From an uncultured Blautia sp. (GTDB lineage: Bacteria; Bacillota; Clostridia; Lachnospirales; Lachnospiraceae), in assembly GCA_900541985.1 (NCBI GenBank), contig UQLX01000043.1, forward strand, positions 1 through 18,174: 18,174 nucleotides of DNA. The letters are read 5' to 3'. Numbering within the stretch: position 1 is the stretch's first letter; each line of letters starts with the position of its first letter. The notes beneath the pieces are model-generated. The model did not search any database, was not told where the DNA came from, and saw only the letters and a list, made by a program, of their open reading frames with translations. The translations under genes and the position numbers were made by a program. Positions 5,682 to 15,251 of the stretch are shown in pieces.

Positions 5682-8600
5682 ATGGAAAAAAACAGAATTC
5701 GTTCTGTAAAAACTGGAAAAAGCATGCGTATGAGCTACCAGAGACAAAAAGAAGTCCTGGAAATGCCGAATCTGATCGAAGTCCAGAAAGATTCCTACAA
5801 ATGGTTCCTCGATGAAGGGTTAAAAGAAGTATTCGATGATATTTCTCCGATCGCGGATTACGGCGGAAAGCTTAGTCTGGAATTCATCGACTTTACATTT
5901 GACGCAAAGGATGCGAAGTATACAATTGAGCAGTGTAAAGAACGTGACGTGACTTATGCCGCACCTTTGAAGGTTCGAGTGAGACTGATTAACAAGGAAA
6001 CAGAAGAGATCAACGAACACGAGATTTTCATGGGAGACCTTCCGTTAATGACGGAAACAGGTACATTTGTGATCAACGGTGCAGAGCGTGTTATCGTAAG
6101 CCAGTTGGTACGTTCCCCTGGAATCTATTATGCAATCGCACATGACAAAGTTGGTAAAAGGTTATTTTCCAGTACCGTAATCCCCAACAGAGGTGCATGG
6201 CTGGAGTATGAGACAGACTCCAACGATGTGTTCTATGTTCGTGTGGACAGGACCAGAAAGGTCCCGATCACTGTGCTGATTCGTGCCCTTGGTATCGGCA
6301 CCAATGCGGAAATCGTAGATCTGTTTGGTGAGGAGCCCAAGATCCTTGCCAGCTTTACAAAAGACACTTCCACAAATTACCAGGAAGGTCTTCTGGAATT
6401 ATATAAGAAGATCCGTCCGGGCGAGCCTCTTGCAGTAGAGAGTGCAGAAAGCCTGATCATGGCAATGTTCTTTGATCCAAGAAGATATGACCTTGCCAAA
6501 GTAGGACGTTACAAATTTAATAAGAAGCTTCATTTTTATAACAGAATTACAGGACATAAGCTTGCAGAAGCAGTTGTTGATCCGTCTACAGGCGAGATTC
6601 TTGCAGAAGAAGGCGCAAATGTAACAAAAGAACTGGCTTACAGGATTCAGAATGCAGCCGTTCCTTTTGTCTGGATTCAGGGCGAAGAACGTAAGATCAA
6701 AGTCCTTTCCAACCTTATGGTGGATATTGCGGCTCATGTGGAGCTTGACTGCGATCCGAAGGAACTGGGTATTACAGAATTAGTATATTATCCAGTCCTT
6801 GAAAAAATTCTGGAAGAAAATGACAGCATTGAGGATATCAAGGATGCGATCCGCAGAGATATCCATGATCTGATTCCGAAGCATATCACAAAGGAAGATA
6901 TTCTTGCTTCCATTAACTATAACATGCACCTGGAATACGGCCTTGGAAATGATGATGACATCGATCATCTGGGCAATCGTCGTATCCGTTCTGTGGGTGA
7001 ATTGCTTCAGAACCAGTACCGTATCGGTCTTTCCAGACTGGAAAGAGTGGTACGCGAGCGTATGACAACTCAGGACACCGAGAATATTTCTCCGCAGTCC
7101 CTGATCAATATCAAGCCTGTAACCGCGGCAGTGAAAGAGTTCTTTGGCTCTTCCCAGCTGTCTCAGTTTATGGATCAGAACAACCCGCTTGGTGAGCTGA
7201 CCCATAAGAGACGTCTGTCTGCCCTGGGACCGGGAGGTCTGTCCCGAGACAGAGCCGGATTTGAGGTTCGAGACGTTCACTACTCCCATTACGGACGTAT
7301 GTGCCCGATCGAAACTCCTGAGGGTCCGAACATCGGTCTGATCAACTCCCTTGCATCCTATGCAAGAATCAATCAGTATGGTTTTGTTGAGGCGCCGTAC
7401 AGAAAGATCGATAAAACAGATCCGTCCAATCCGGTTGTAACTGACGAGGTTGTCTACATGACAGCCGACGAGGAAGATAATTACCATGTAGCACAGGCCA
7501 ATGAGCCTCTGGATGAAAGCGGACACTTTGTCCATAAAAACGTATCCGGTCGTTTCCGCGAGGAGACACAGGAGTACGAGAGACATATGTTTGATTACAT
7601 GGATGTATCTCCTAAGATGGTATTTTCCGTTGCTACAGCACTGATTCCTTTCCTTCAGAACGACGATGCCAACCGTGCGCTGATGGGATCCAACATGCAG
7701 CGTCAGGCGGTTCCGCTTCTGACAACAGAAGCTCCGGTCGTTGGAACTGGTATGGAAACAAAAACAGCGGTAGACTCCGGTGTTTGTGTGGTAGCTAAGA
7801 AATCCGGTACGGTTCTTCGTTCTACATCTACCGATATCAGTATCAAAAACGATGACGGAACAAAGGATGATTACCATCTGACTAAATTCCTCAGAAGTAA
7901 CCAGAGCAACTGCTATAACCAGAAACCGATCGTGTTCCAGGGCGAGCATGTAGAGGCTGGACAGGTTATCGCAGACGGTCCTTCCACTTCCAATGGAGAG
8001 CTGGCGCTTGGTAAGAACCCGCTGATCGGATTCATGACCTGGGAAGGTTACAACTACGAGGATGCTGTTCTTTTAAGTGAAAAACTTGTTCAGGACGATG
8101 TTTACACATCTGTCCATATTGAAGAATACGAAGCAGAAGCCAGAGACACCAAGCTGGGACCGGAAGAGATCACAAGAGACGTTCCGGGTGTTGGTGATGA
8201 TGCTCTGAAAGATCTGGATGAGCGTGGTATCATCCGTATCGGCGCAGAAGTACGTGCCGGAGATATCCTGGTAGGTAAGGTTACACCAAAGGGTGAAACA
8301 GAGCTTACTGCAGAAGAGCGTCTGCTCCGTGCTATTTTTGGTGAGAAGGCAAGAGAGGTACGTGATACTTCCCTTAAGGTTCCTCATGGTGAATATGGTA
8401 TCATTGTGGATGCAAAAGTATTCACGAGAGAGAACGGCGATGAGCTTTCTCCTGGTGTAAATCAGTCTGTTCGTATTTATATCGCTCAGAAACGTAAGAT
8501 TTCTGTTGGTGATAAAATGGCCGGACGTCACGGTAACAAGGGTGTTGTTTCCCGTGTACTTCCTGTTGAAGATATGCCGTTCCTGCCAAATGGCCGTCCG

Positions 8601-9539
8601 CTGGATATCGTACTGAATCCTCTGGGTGTGCCGTCACGTATGAACATCGGACAGGTGCTGGAGATCCATTTAAGTCTTGCTGCCAGAGCTCTTGGATTTA
8701 ATGTAGCGACTCCTGTATTTGACGGTGCAAACGAGAATGATATCCAGGATACACTGGAGCTGGCAAATGATTATGTAAATACAGAGGACTTTGAAGAATT
8801 CCGTGCAAAATATCAGGATATTCTTGCTCCTGATGTTATGCAGTATCTGGATGAGAACAAGGCTCACAGAGAACTGTGGAAGGGTGTTCCGATCTCCAGA
8901 GACGGTAAGGTTCGTCTTCGCGACGGTCGTACCGGAGAATATTTTGACAGTCCTGTAACAATTGGACACATGCATTACCTGAAACTGCATCATCTGGTAG
9001 ACGATAAGATCCATGCACGTTCCACAGGTCCATATTCTCTTGTAACACAGCAGCCGCTGGGTGGAAAAGCTCAGTTCGGCGGTCAGCGTTTCGGAGAGAT
9101 GGAGGTTTGGGCACTGGAGGCTTATGGTGCATCCTATACTCTCCAGGAGATTCTTACAGTAAAATCCGATGACGTAGTAGGTCGTGTGAAAACTTATGAA
9201 GCAATCATCAAAGGTGATAATATTCCTGAGCCGGGAATTCCGGAGTCCTTCAAGGTTCTGCTGAAAGAACTTCAGTCTCTTGGTCTTGATGTCAAGGTTC
9301 TGAGAGATGATAATACAGAGGTGGAGATCATGGAGACTGTGGATTACGGCGATACAGATCTTCGTTCCGTGATCGAAGGTGACAGACATAACAGAGACCG
9401 CGAAGAGGAATCCTTCGGTAAACACGGTTACACACAGCAGGAGTTCGAGGGTGAAGAGCTTGTAGATGTGGAAGAGGAAGACGATGAAGAGGAAGATTCT
9501 TTCCTCTTTGACGACGACACTCTTGATGACGAAGAATAG
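5682..9539 (+). CDS. rpoB: DNA-directed RNA polymerase subunit beta
   Basis: The protein has 1285 aa, the compact Firmicute form. The rifampicin pocket at Gly489-Ser513 is the wild-type sequence: Asp498, His508 and Ser513 correspond to E. coli Asp516, His526 and Ser531, so the enzyme should be rifampicin-sensitive by this criterion. RDVHYSHYGRMCPIETPEGP follows shortly after, and the active-site GDKMAGRHGNKG (Lys945 and Lys953) is intact. The C-terminal HARSTGPYSLVTQQPLGGKA and FGEMEVWALEAYGA form the clamp and interface with beta-prime. The last 45 residues are extremely acidic (runs of E and D), an addition beyond the conserved core. The start is set by AGGGGTG at 5667-5673. rpoC follows after 16 nt. 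Transcription comes from its own promoter plus read-through from rplL. Confidence 0.99.
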   Translation: MEKNRIRSVKTGKSMRMSYQRQKEVLEMPNLIEVQKDSYKWFLDEGLKEVFDDISPIADYGGKLSLEFIDFTFDAKDAKYTIEQCKERDVTYAAPLKVRVRLINKETEEINEHEIFMGDLPLMTETGTFVINGAERVIVSQLVRSPGIYYAIAHDKVGKRLFSSTVIPNRGAWLEYETDSNDVFYVRVDRTRKVPITVLIRALGIGTNAEIVDLFGEEPKILASFTKDTSTNYQEGLLELYKKIRPGEPLAVESAESLIMAMFFDPRRYDLAKVGRYKFNKKLHFYNRITGHKLAEAVVDPSTGEILAEEGANVTKELAYRIQNAAVPFVWIQGEERKIKVLSNLMVDIAAHVELDCDPKELGITELVYYPVLEKILEENDSIEDIKDAIRRDIHDLIPKHITKEDILASINYNMHLEYGLGNDDDIDHLGNRRIRSVGELLQNQYRIGLSRLERVVRERMTTQDTENISPQSLINIKPVTAAVKEFFGSSQLSQFMDQNNPLGELTHKRRLSALGPGGLSRDRAGFEVRDVHYSHYGRMCPIETPEGPNIGLINSLASYARINQYGFVEAPYRKIDKTDPSNPVVTDEVVYMTADEEDNYHVAQANEPLDESGHFVHKNVSGRFREETQEYERHMFDYMDVSPKMVFSVATALIPFLQNDDANRALMGSNMQRQAVPLLTTEAPVVGTGMETKTAVDSGVCVVAKKSGTVLRSTSTDISIKNDDGTKDDYHLTKFLRSNQSNCYNQKPIVFQGEHVEAGQVIADGPSTSNGELALGKNPLIGFMTWEGYNYEDAVLLSEKLVQDDVYTSVHIEEYEAEARDTKLGPEEITRDVPGVGDDALKDLDERGIIRIGAEVRAGDILVGKVTPKGETELTAEERLLRAIFGEKAREVRDTSLKVPHGEYGIIVDAKVFTRENGDELSPGVNQSVRIYIAQKRKISVGDKMAGRHGNKGVVSRVLPVEDMPFLPNGRPLDIVLNPLGVPSRMNIGQVLEIHLSLAARALGFNVATPVFDGANENDIQDTLELANDYVNTEDFEEFRAKYQDILAPDVMQYLDENKAHRELWKGVPISRDGKVRLRDGRTGEYFDSPVTIGHMHYLKLHHLVDDKIHARSTGPYSLVTQQPLGGKAQFGGQRFGEMEVWALEAYGASYTLQEILTVKSDDVVGRVKTYEAIIKGDNIPEPGIPESFKVLLKELQSLGLDVKVLRDDNTEVEIMETVDYGDTDLRSVIEGDRHNRDREEESFGKHGYTQQEFEGEELVDVEEEDDEEEDSFLFDDDTLDDEE

Positions 9540-9555
9540 AAAGGGGAAAGAATAC

Positions 9556-12500
9556 ATGGCAGAAACAACCAATACCAATGCAACATATCAGCCAATGACT
9601 TTCGATGCCATTAAGATCGGACTGGCGTCCCCTGAGAAGATCAGAGAGTGGTCCAGAGGCGAGGTCACAAAGCCTGAGACTATTAATTATCGTACTCTGA
9701 AACCGGAAAAGGACGGACTTTTCTGCGAGAGAATCTTCGGGCCGAGCAAGGACTGGGAGTGCCATTGCGGTAAGTACAAAAAAATCCGTTATAAAGGTGT
9801 TGTTTGTGACCGATGCGGTGTTGAGGTTACCAAGGCGTCTGTCAGAAGAGAGCGTATGGGTCATATCGAGCTTGCAGCTCCGGTATCTCATATCTGGTAT
9901 TTCAAGGGAATCCCGTCCAGAATGGGTCTGATCCTTGATCTCTCTCCGAGAACATTGGAAAAGGTTTTATATTTTGCAAATTATATCGTACTGGATCCGG
10001 CTGATTCCGGACTCCAGTACAAGCAGGTTCTTACTGAGAAGGAATATCAGGATGCCCGTGAATCCTATGGAAATGGTTTCCGCGTAGGTATGGGTGCTGA
10101 ATCCATTATGGAACTTCTCAAGGACATTGATCTGGAAAAAGATGCGGAAGAGCTGAAGACAGAGCTGGTGGATGCAACAGGCCAGAAACGTGCAAGAATT
10201 ATCAAACGTCTGGAGGTTGTGGAATCTTTCCGTGAATCCGGAAACCGTCCGGAATGGATGATTATGACTGCGATCCCGGTTATCCCTCCGGATCTTCGTC
10301 CTATGGTACAGCTTGACGGCGGACGCTTTGCAACATCTGACCTCAATGATCTGTACAGAAGAATCATCAACAGAAATAATCGTCTGAAAAGACTGCTGGA
10401 GCTTGGAGCTCCGGATATCATTGTCCGCAATGAGAAGCGTATGCTTCAGGAGGCAGTAGATGCCCTTATTGATAACGGACGCCGTGGCCGTCCTGTTACC
10501 GGACCGGGAAACAGAGCGCTGAAATCCCTTTCTGATATGCTGAAAGGTAAATCCGGACGTTTCCGTCAGAACCTTCTGGGTAAACGAGTTGACTACTCCG
10601 GACGTTCTGTTATCGTTGTTGGACCGGAGCTGAAGATTTATCAGTGCGGTCTTCCGAAAGAGATGGCGATCGAGCTGTTCAAGCCTTTTGTTATGAAAGA
10701 GCTTGTTGCAAACGGTACCTCTCATAACATTAAGAATGCCAAGAAAATGGTAGAGAAGCTTGAGCCGGCAGTATGGGACGTTCTCGAGGATGTCATCAAG
10801 GAACATCCGGTTATGCTGAACCGTGCACCTACACTGCATCGTCTGGGTATCCAGGCATTTGAGCCAATCCTTGTAGAAGGTAAGGCGATCAAGCTTCATC
10901 CGCTTGTTTGTACAGCGTTTAACGCAGACTTTGACGGTGACCAGATGGCGGTACATCTTCCGCTTTCTGTTGAGGCACAGGCAGAATGTCGTTTCCTCCT
11001 GCTGTCACCAAACAACCTTCTGAAACCGTCAGACGGTGGTCCGGTAGCCGTTCCTTCACAGGATATGGTTCTTGGCATCTACTATCTGACACAGGAGAGA
11101 CCGGGATATCCGGGAGAAGGCAAGTTCTTCAAGAGTGTAAACGAGGCAATTCTTGCTTACGAAAATAAAGTAATCACACTGCAGTCCAGAATCAAAGTCC
11201 GCTGCACAAAGACCATGCCGGATGGAACTGTTCTTTCCGGAAATGTAGAGTCTACACTGGGACGTTTCCTCTTTAATGAGATTCTTCCACAGGATCTGGG
11301 ATTTGTAGACAGAAGCGTTCCGGGTAATGAACTTCTTCTTGAGGTAGATTTCCTGGTAGGCAAGAAACAGCTGAAGCAGATTCTGGAAAAAGTCATCAAC
11401 ACACATGGAGCTACCAAGACTGCGGAAGTTCTTGATGCGATCAAAGCTACCGGTTACAAGTACTCCACCCGTGCTGCCATGACAGTATCCATTTCCGATA
11501 TGACTGTGCCGCCTCAGAAACCTGAGATGATCCAGAATGCGCAGAATATCGTGGATAAAATCACAAAGAACTACAAACGTGGTCTTATTACAGAGGAAGA
11601 ACGTTATAAAGAGGTTGTGGAAACCTGGAAGAAGACTGACGATGAGCTTACCAGAGCTCTGCTGGATGGTCTTGACAAGTACAACAACATCTTTATGATG
11701 GCTGACTCTGGAGCCCGTGGTTCTGATAAGCAGATCAAACAGCTGGCAGGTATGCGAGGCCTGATGGCAGATACAACCGGTCATACCATTGAGCTTCCTA
11801 TCAAGTCCAACTTCCGTGAGGGTCTTGATGTACTGGAATACTTCATGTCAGCTCATGGAGCCCGTAAGGGACTTTCCGATACCGCCCTCCGTACAGCCGA
11901 CTCCGGTTATCTGACAAGACGAATGGTTGACGTTTCTCAGGAACTGATCGTCCGTGAGACAGACTGCTGTGAGACAAGAGACGAGATCTCCGGTATGTAT
12001 GTGAAAGGATTCATGGACGGAAAAGAAGAGATTGAAAGTCTTCAGGAACGTATCACAGGAAGATTCTCCTGTGAGACGATTAAGAATAAAGACGGAGAAG
12101 TGCTTGTAAAGGCAAACCATATGATCACTCCGAAGCGTGCAGCCCGCATTGTGTCTGAGGGTGTGAACGCCGAGGGCGGTCCGATCGATCAGGTTAAGAT
12201 CCGTACTATTCTTACATGTAAGTGTAAGGTGGGTGTATGTGCGAAATGCTACGGTGCTAACATGGCTACCGGAGAGCCGGTTCAGGTTGGTGAGTCTGTA
12301 GGTATCATTGCTGCTCAGTCGATTGGTGAGCCTGGTACACAGCTGACCATGCGTACCTTCCATACCGGCGGTGTTGCCGGCGGCGATATCACACAGGGTC
12401 TTCCCCGTGTCGAGGAGCTTTTTGAGGCACGTAAGCCGAAGGGTCTTGCGATCATCACTGAAATTCCGGGTATTGCAGTGATTAACGATACTAAGAAGAA

Positions 12501-13263
12501 ACGTGAGATCATTGTAACGGATCAGGAAACAGGAGATTCCAAAACTTACCTGATTCCTTACGGATCACGTATCAAGATCATGGACGGACAGCTTCTTGAG
12601 GCTGGTGATGAGCTTACTGAAGGTAGTGTGAATCCGCATGATATCCTTAGAATTAAGGGTGTTCGTGCTGTTCAGGATTACATGCTCCGTGAGGTTCAGC
12701 GTGTATACCGTCTGCAGGGTGTTGAGATCAGCGATAAACATATCGAGGTTCTGGTACGTCAGATGCTGAAGAAGATCCGTATTGAAGATAACGGAGATAC
12801 AGAATTCCTTCCGGGAACACTGGTTGATGTTCTTGATTTCGAGGAAGTCAACGAACAGCTGGAAAAAGAAGGAAAGACTCCGGCAGAAGGAAAACAGGTA
12901 ATGCTTGGTATCACCAAGGCTTCCCTTGCAACAGATTCTTTCCTGTCAGCTGCATCCTTCCAGGAAACCACCAAGGTTCTGACAGAGGCGGCGATCAAGG
13001 GTAAAGTCGATCACCTTGTAGGTCTGAAAGAAAACGTTATCATTGGTAAACTGATTCCTGCAGGTACCGGCCTGAAGCGCTACAGCGCGATCAAGCTTGA
13101 TACAGGAATGCCGGAAGAGGAAGAAGAGGTAGTAACAGACGAGATCATCGAAGAAGAAACGGTTGCTGCTGAGGAAACTTTTCAGGAAGCTGATGAAATA
13201 GAAGAAGATGCGGATATGGAAGAAACTGCTGAGGCAGAGGACGCATTTTCCGAAGAAGAATAA
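9556..13263 (+). CDS. rpoC: DNA-directed RNA polymerase subunit beta-prime
   Basis: The start is the ATG at 9556 (MAETTNTN), preceded by AAGGGGA. Longer in-frame readings back to 9466 lie inside rpoB and are rejected. The product is 1235 aa. Zinc site 1 is Cys69, Cys71, Cys84 and Cys87 in the clamp. The catalytic Mg loop NADFDGDQM has Asp458, Asp460 and Asp462. Zinc site 2 uses Cys804 and Cys888, Cys895 and Cys898. The bridge-helix and trigger-loop region follows as expected (GARKGLSDTALRTADSGYLT, and QSIGEPGTQLTMRTFHTGG). The large trigger-loop insertion of proteobacteria is absent. Like RpoB it ends in a strongly acidic tail (about the last 50 residues, mostly E, D, A and T). It is co-transcribed with rpoB, and a strong terminator follows after about 30 nt. 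Confidence 0.99.
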   Translation: MAETTNTNATYQPMTFDAIKIGLASPEKIREWSRGEVTKPETINYRTLKPEKDGLFCERIFGPSKDWECHCGKYKKIRYKGVVCDRCGVEVTKASVRRERMGHIELAAPVSHIWYFKGIPSRMGLILDLSPRTLEKVLYFANYIVLDPADSGLQYKQVLTEKEYQDARESYGNGFRVGMGAESIMELLKDIDLEKDAEELKTELVDATGQKRARIIKRLEVVESFRESGNRPEWMIMTAIPVIPPDLRPMVQLDGGRFATSDLNDLYRRIINRNNRLKRLLELGAPDIIVRNEKRMLQEAVDALIDNGRRGRPVTGPGNRALKSLSDMLKGKSGRFRQNLLGKRVDYSGRSVIVVGPELKIYQCGLPKEMAIELFKPFVMKELVANGTSHNIKNAKKMVEKLEPAVWDVLEDVIKEHPVMLNRAPTLHRLGIQAFEPILVEGKAIKLHPLVCTAFNADFDGDQMAVHLPLSVEAQAECRFLLLSPNNLLKPSDGGPVAVPSQDMVLGIYYLTQERPGYPGEGKFFKSVNEAILAYENKVITLQSRIKVRCTKTMPDGTVLSGNVESTLGRFLFNEILPQDLGFVDRSVPGNELLLEVDFLVGKKQLKQILEKVINTHGATKTAEVLDAIKATGYKYSTRAAMTVSISDMTVPPQKPEMIQNAQNIVDKITKNYKRGLITEEERYKEVVETWKKTDDELTRALLDGLDKYNNIFMMADSGARGSDKQIKQLAGMRGLMADTTGHTIELPIKSNFREGLDVLEYFMSAHGARKGLSDTALRTADSGYLTRRMVDVSQELIVRETDCCETRDEISGMYVKGFMDGKEEIESLQERITGRFSCETIKNKDGEVLVKANHMITPKRAARIVSEGVNAEGGPIDQVKIRTILTCKCKVGVCAKCYGANMATGEPVQVGESVGIIAAQSIGEPGTQLTMRTFHTGGVAGGDITQGLPRVEELFEARKPKGLAIITEIPGIAVINDTKKKREIIVTDQETGDSKTYLIPYGSRIKIMDGQLLEAGDELTEGSVNPHDILRIKGVRAVQDYMLREVQRVYRLQGVEISDKHIEVLVRQMLKKIRIEDNGDTEFLPGTLVDVLDFEEVNEQLEKEGKTPAEGKQVMLGITKASLATDSFLSAASFQETTKVLTEAAIKGKVDHLVGLKENVIIGKLIPAGTGLKRYSAIKLDTGMPEEEEEVVTDEIIEEETVAAEETFQEADEIEEDADMEETAEAEDAFSEEE

Positions 13264-13292
13264 AAACCGCGTTTGCGGAAGATAAAAATACT

Positions 13293-13334
13293 GAAGAGGT
13301 CCTTTGAGAAAATATCTCAAAGGGCTTCTTTTTT
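13293..13334 (+). terminator. Terminator after rpoC
   Basis: CCTTTGAGA (13301-13309) and TCTCAAAGG (13315-13323) form a perfect 9-bp stem with a 5-nt loop. GAAG (13293-13296) and CTTC (13325-13328) can extend it, and six T follow at 13329-13334. This ends the RNA polymerase operon and isolates the kinase operon. Confidence 0.88.
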
Positions 13335-13381
13335 GATTTCTTAAGATTTTATGAAAAATTATGGAATAAAATCGAAAAATA

Positions 13382-13410
13382 CAGACAGAGAAAGTACCTC
13401 ATGCTATAAT
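13382..13410 (+). promoter_or_regulatory. Promoter of the kinase-phosphatase operon
   Basis: TATAAT (13405-13410) preceded by TGC makes an extended -10. CAGACA (13382-13387) sits at an exact 17-nt spacing and matches the last four bases of TTGACA. Transcription would start near 13417, leaving a leader of only about 23 nt with AAAGGAGG. Confidence 0.7.
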
Positions 13411-13439
13411 ATGAGCACGGATGAAAGGAGGGGGGAAGA

Positions 13440-15251
13440 ATGGAAAAACAGCTTCCGGTTTCCGTATGGCCGGAGTGGAAGATCACAGAAAAGATCGGAG
13501 AAGGATCTTTTGGGAAAGTATATAAAGCACAGCGAACAGAACAGGGCACAACTTTTTATTCCGCGATCAAGGTTATCACAATTCCCGCAAACCAGGGGGA
13601 ACTAAGCAGTGTTCGTTCTGAGAATCCGGATGAACAGTCTGTGAAGGAATATTTTCACAGTCTGGTGGAGGACTGTATTCAGGAAGTAAACACCATGGAA
13701 TATTTCCGGGGGAATTCTCATGTGGTTTCGGTAGAAGACTACAAGGTTGTGGAATACCTGGATGATATAGGATGGGATATTTATATAAGAATGGAATATC
13801 TTACAGGGTTTCTGGACTACTGTATGGGAAAGGAGCTTGGAGAAAAGGAAGTGATCCAGCTGGGGATCGATCTCTGTAAGGCGTTGGAATACTGCCAGAA
13901 GCAGAATATTATCCACAGAGATATCAAACCGGAGAACATTTTTGTATCGCGTTTTGGTGAATTTAAGCTGGGTGATTTCGGGATTGCCAGAGAACTGGAT
14001 CGTAATGTAAGCGGCCTTTCCAAAAAAGGAACGTTTTCCTACATGGCTCCTGAGATGTATAAAGGTGAAAATTATGATCACAGAGTGGATATTTATTCAT
14101 TAGGAATTGTCTTATACAGGCTCAGGAACCATAACCGTCTTCCGTTTATCAATCTGGGAAAGCAGCTGATCACATATAGAGATAAAGAAAATGCGCTGAC
14201 AAGAAGAATGTCAGGGGAGGCGCTTCCCCCTCCTGTAGAAGCCAGCGAGGGGCTGAGTGCAGTAATCCTGAAAGCCTGTGAGTACAAAAGTGAAGAACGT
14301 TATCAGAGTGCCGGGGAATTCCGGGAGGCTCTGGAGGCATTGAAATACCAGAAACCACAGGCAGCTTCGCAAAAAAAGAAGCAGAAAGATTCCGTGCACA
14401 GGACACCTTCAGGTGACTCCGAAAAAGGGCGGAAACAGGCACATTCTCCTTATGGAAAACAGGAAAGAGGCGGGACAATCGTTCTCCGTTCTGAAAAAAC
14501 ACTGGAGAAAAATAAAACGGCAGCTGCCGTAGAGAGCAGACAGACTCCAGAGGATATTCACAAAAATAAAAAAGAAAAAAAACAGCAGTTTTCTCCAAAA
14601 AAGAAGAAAGCGTTTGACCCACTGGTTGCGGCGGTAATCGTAATGACCATTGCGGTGTGTACGGTAATAGGGGTTTGTGTATGGCTGATAAGGGAGAGTG
14701 CAGAACTCCGGAGACTGAAGCAGTCGGTTACAGAAACGGTAGAATCTGCAGAAAATAAACAGCTTCAGGATACTTTGAAAAAAATCTCTTCTCAGGCAAC
14801 AGAAATCACAGAAAACCTGAATAATTATAACTGGATCGGGTCGGAGCAGGAAGGTAAGATCAGTTATCTGAAAACAAAAGATGCAGAGACGGAACTGATG
14901 AAAGTTTTGATCTATCCACAGCTTTCTGCCGATGGATATTATGAAGAATATTACTATTGGGAGGGAGAACTGTTTTTTGCTTACATATGGGCAGACCATC
15001 ACTGTATTCCGGAATTGAAGGAGGGTGAACAGAAGGTGGATCTTTACTATTATGATAGTGGTGAACTGATCCGCTGGATTGACGATAATAATGTATGTCA
15101 TGATAATGACAGAGATAATCATGAATACCTGCAGAGAGAAGAAAAATACCTCAGCAATGCGGAAAAGTATGCAATGGAGTTGAACATGAATACTTCCGCA
15201 GAAAGGACAGGAGATGACAGTGGACAGGCAGAAGATGCGGCATCAAATTGA
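13440..15251 (+). CDS. Membrane-anchored Hanks-type Ser/Thr protein kinase without PASTA repeats
   Basis: The 603-aa protein has a cytoplasmic kinase domain at about 13-300 with all catalytic elements: the glycine loop IGEGSFGKVYKA (19-30), Lys44 in AIKV, the helix-C Glu82, HRDIKPEN (159-166, Asp161), DFG (179-181), activation-loop S/T residues (Ser191, Ser194, Thr198, Ser200) and APE (203-205). Residues about 303-390 are a basic, low-complexity linker that includes GGTIVL. One membrane helix lies at about 394-416, then a coiled-coil-like stretch at about 418-461, and an outer domain at about 465-585 rich in Tyr, Trp, Asp and Glu (YYEEYYYWEGELFFAYIW, DLYYYDSGELIRWIDD). The PASTA repeats of PrkC/PknB are absent, so the sensed signal is probably different. 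The start is fixed by AAAGGAGG at 13424-13431. The coding end overlaps the phosphatase gene by 38 nt. Confidence 0.93.
   Translation: MEKQLPVSVWPEWKITEKIGEGSFGKVYKAQRTEQGTTFYSAIKVITIPANQGELSSVRSENPDEQSVKEYFHSLVEDCIQEVNTMEYFRGNSHVVSVEDYKVVEYLDDIGWDIYIRMEYLTGFLDYCMGKELGEKEVIQLGIDLCKALEYCQKQNIIHRDIKPENIFVSRFGEFKLGDFGIARELDRNVSGLSKKGTFSYMAPEMYKGENYDHRVDIYSLGIVLYRLRNHNRLPFINLGKQLITYRDKENALTRRMSGEALPPPVEASEGLSAVILKACEYKSEERYQSAGEFREALEALKYQKPQAASQKKKQKDSVHRTPSGDSEKGRKQAHSPYGKQERGGTIVLRSEKTLEKNKTAAAVESRQTPEDIHKNKKEKKQQFSPKKKKAFDPLVAAVIVMTIAVCTVIGVCVWLIRESAELRRLKQSVTETVESAENKQLQDTLKKISSQATEITENLNNYNWIGSEQEGKISYLKTKDAETELMKVLIYPQLSADGYYEEYYYWEGELFFAYIWADHHCIPELKEGEQKVDLYYYDSGELIRWIDDNNVCHDNDRDNHEYLQREEKYLSNAEKYAMELNMNTSAERTGDDSGQAEDAASN

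Noticed and set aside
7146..7220. Possible rifampicin-resistance changes in RpoB
   Set aside because: All key residues of the pocket (Asp498, His508, Ser513) are wild type.
6780..7949. 389-aa open frame on the minus strand within rpoB
   Set aside because: It is antisense to a certain, highly conserved coding region; its translation is Cys/His-rich without any recognisable domain, and no RBS supports it.
9466..9555. 30-codon N-terminal extension of rpoC
   Set aside because: It overlaps the acidic end of rpoB, lacks an RBS, and the conserved protein starts at the ATG at 9556 with a good SD.
9967..10956. 329-aa open frame on the minus strand within rpoC
   Set aside because: It is a shadow of the conserved beta-prime coding region with no plausible protein features.
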